Assembly: GCA_051657905.1 (NCBI GenBank)
Contig: JBOFLO010000031.1
Span: 1-14,281, forward strand
DNA length: 14,281 nucleotides
Source: JBOFLO01 sp051657905
Lineage (GTDB): Bacteria; Patescibacteriota; Gracilibacteria; UBA1369
Direction of reading: 5' to 3'
Shown one piece after another: positions 13,814 to 14,281 of this stretch (positions are counted from its first letter, which is position 1; every line of letters starts with the position of its first letter). Both the position numbers and the translations under genes were made by a program. The notes under the pieces are model-generated. The model was not told the DNA's origin, ran no database searches, and worked only from the letters and a program-made list of their open reading frames with translations.

Positions 13814-13834
13814 CCGCCCGAAGGCGGTTTTTTT
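13814..13834 (+). terminator. Intrinsic terminator of the 165-aa gene
   Basis: CCGCC-CGAA-GGCGG (13814-13827) forms a GC-rich 5-bp stem, extendable by two pairs into the flanking AG/TT, followed by seven T residues. It is a textbook rho-independent terminator for plus-strand transcription, 29 nt past the stop. On the opposite strand the same hairpin closes with a C(UUCG)G tetraloop. Confidence 0.9.
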
Positions 13835-13846
13835 AAAACTAGAAAA

Positions 13847-14029
13847 TTATTTAGTCCCCTTCTTAGTATCTTTTCTCTTGTGATCAGTGTGCGCACGACA
13901 TTGAGAACAGAATTTGCTCAATTCTTTAGTAATTTTTTCGTTATTTTTCTTGTTATACGCAGTAGTAGCATGAGGTTTTTGGCATTTCCCACATCTCCAA
14001 GTTGTATAAGTACTTTTTCCTTTAGCCAT
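13847..14029 (-). CDS. rpmG: 50S ribosomal protein bL33
   Basis: This is a 60-residue basic protein of the large ribosomal subunit, located near the E site. It has the zinc-ribbon form of bL33, with CGKC at 13-16 and CSQC at 41-44 able to hold one zinc ion. Between them TTAYNKKNNEKITKELSKF fits the family pattern of TT-x-NK-R/N followed by L-L-KY-C. The Lys/Arg/His-rich tail AHTDHKRKDTKKGTK is longer by about seven residues than typical bL33 (50-55 residues). The ATG at 14029 has an AT-rich leader without a Shine-Dalgarno. The gene has its own promoter and intrinsic terminator, so it appears to be a monocistronic unit. Cysteine-containing bL33 is often the zinc-dependent paralogue, but no second copy or zinc regulator site is visible here. 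Confidence 0.93.
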   Translation of the reverse strand: MAKGKSTYTTWRCGKCQKPHATTAYNKKNNEKITKELSKFCSQCRAHTDHKRKDTKKGTK

Positions 14030-14057
14030 AATACAATAAAGATTAATTTACCCGAAG

Positions 14058-14085
14058 ATTTTAGCTTAATAAAGATACAAGTCAA
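14058..14085 (-). promoter_or_regulatory. Promoter of rpmG
   Basis: Minus-strand TTGACT (14080-14085) and TAAAAT (14058-14063) are separated by 16 bases. The predicted start near 14050 gives a leader of about 20 nt before the ATG at 14029. Confidence 0.75.
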
Positions 14086-14150
14086 GCTATGCTTTTTCTA
14101 AAGCCAAATTCGCCTTTTTAGGCCATTTAATCAGCGGAACCCATCTTTTC

Positions 14151-14281
14151 CTAAATACTACCCCCCAACCCAATAGCTAAAACCAACAAGCCAAAGCCAA
14201 TCCCCCACCAAATCACCCCATCCCCCTCCTTCACTTCATTTTCACCCTTCCAAAGCCAGTTTAAAGGACTTTTCTCCTCCA
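14151..14281 (-). CDS. Membrane protein, C-terminal fragment
   Basis: The gene enters from the right edge; the first complete codon is at 14279-14277 and a TAG lies at 14151-14153. The visible 42 residues begin with a charged segment (EEKSPLNWLWKGENEVKEGD) followed by one hydrophobic helix (VIWWGIGFGLLVLAIGLGG) and an abrupt end, SI. Too little is present to name a family; a C-terminal membrane anchor on a larger exported protein is the natural reading. If one G were missing from the G6 run (C6 at 14161-14166 on the plus strand), the frame would continue with a basic cytoplasmic tail, VVFRKRWVPLIKWPKK, and stop at 14087, just upstream of the rpmG promoter. That would be a more usual topology, so a frameshift is suspected. 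Confidence 0.5.
   Translation of the reverse strand, partial: EEKSPLNWLWKGENEVKEGDGVIWWGIGFGLLVLAIGLGGSI

Noticed and set aside
14086..14160. tRNA or small RNA upstream of rpmG
   Set aside because: No cloverleaf arms or TTCGA-type T-loop is seen. The stretch is better explained as the shifted C-terminal coding sequence of the edge gene.

Overview
The window looks like a chromosomal fragment of an uncultivated, AT-rich bacterium, most likely a member of the Candidate Phyla Radiation (Patescibacteria). This is inferred from gene style and not proven. The signs are a SLH-domain surface protein with a six-cysteine layout, an RHS toxin remnant, a long class B penicillin-binding protein, a MacB-type exporter with no visible outer-membrane partner, and start sites almost devoid of Shine-Dalgarno sequences. 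TGA is used as a stop in the ATGATG overlap of the two permeases, which argues against the recoded Gracilibacteria/Absconditabacteria genetic code.

Layout, left to right. Positions 1-5440 are all on the minus strand: a truncated HI0933-type flavoprotein (1-147), ndk (158-643), a secreted SLH protein (736-1773), a putative immunity gene (1876-2613), an N-terminally truncated and frameshifted RHS C-terminal module (2619-4075), and an M16 zinc peptidase (4172-5440). Positions 5592-7847 hold a plus-strand FtsI-like transpeptidase. Its promoter sits so close to the ATG that the transcript should be nearly leaderless. It converges on a four-gene minus-strand exporter operon (13197 to 7987): an unusually long membrane-fusion adaptor, an ATPase and two paralogous MacB/FtsX permeases. 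A perfect 28-bp inverted repeat separates the convergent units. Divergent from the exporter is an unrecognised 165-residue gene (13287-13784). It converges on rpmG (13847-14029, minus) across two back-to-back terminators. The right edge carries the C-terminus of a membrane protein (from 14281 down), probably interrupted by a G-run frameshift.

Themes. Several genes serve the cell envelope: SLH protein, transpeptidase, exporter, RHS module, membrane tail. The most interesting locus is 1876-4075. An RHS core with a polymorphic C-terminal tip has lost its N-terminus and reads through a -1 frame change. It still sits 5 nt from a compositionally distinct gene of unknown family, the classic geometry of a toxin-immunity pair. 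No stretch longer than about 300 bases lacks a gene. The longest gaps, 5441-5591 and 7848-7986, are described below. No rRNA, tRNA, CRISPR array or insertion sequence was seen.
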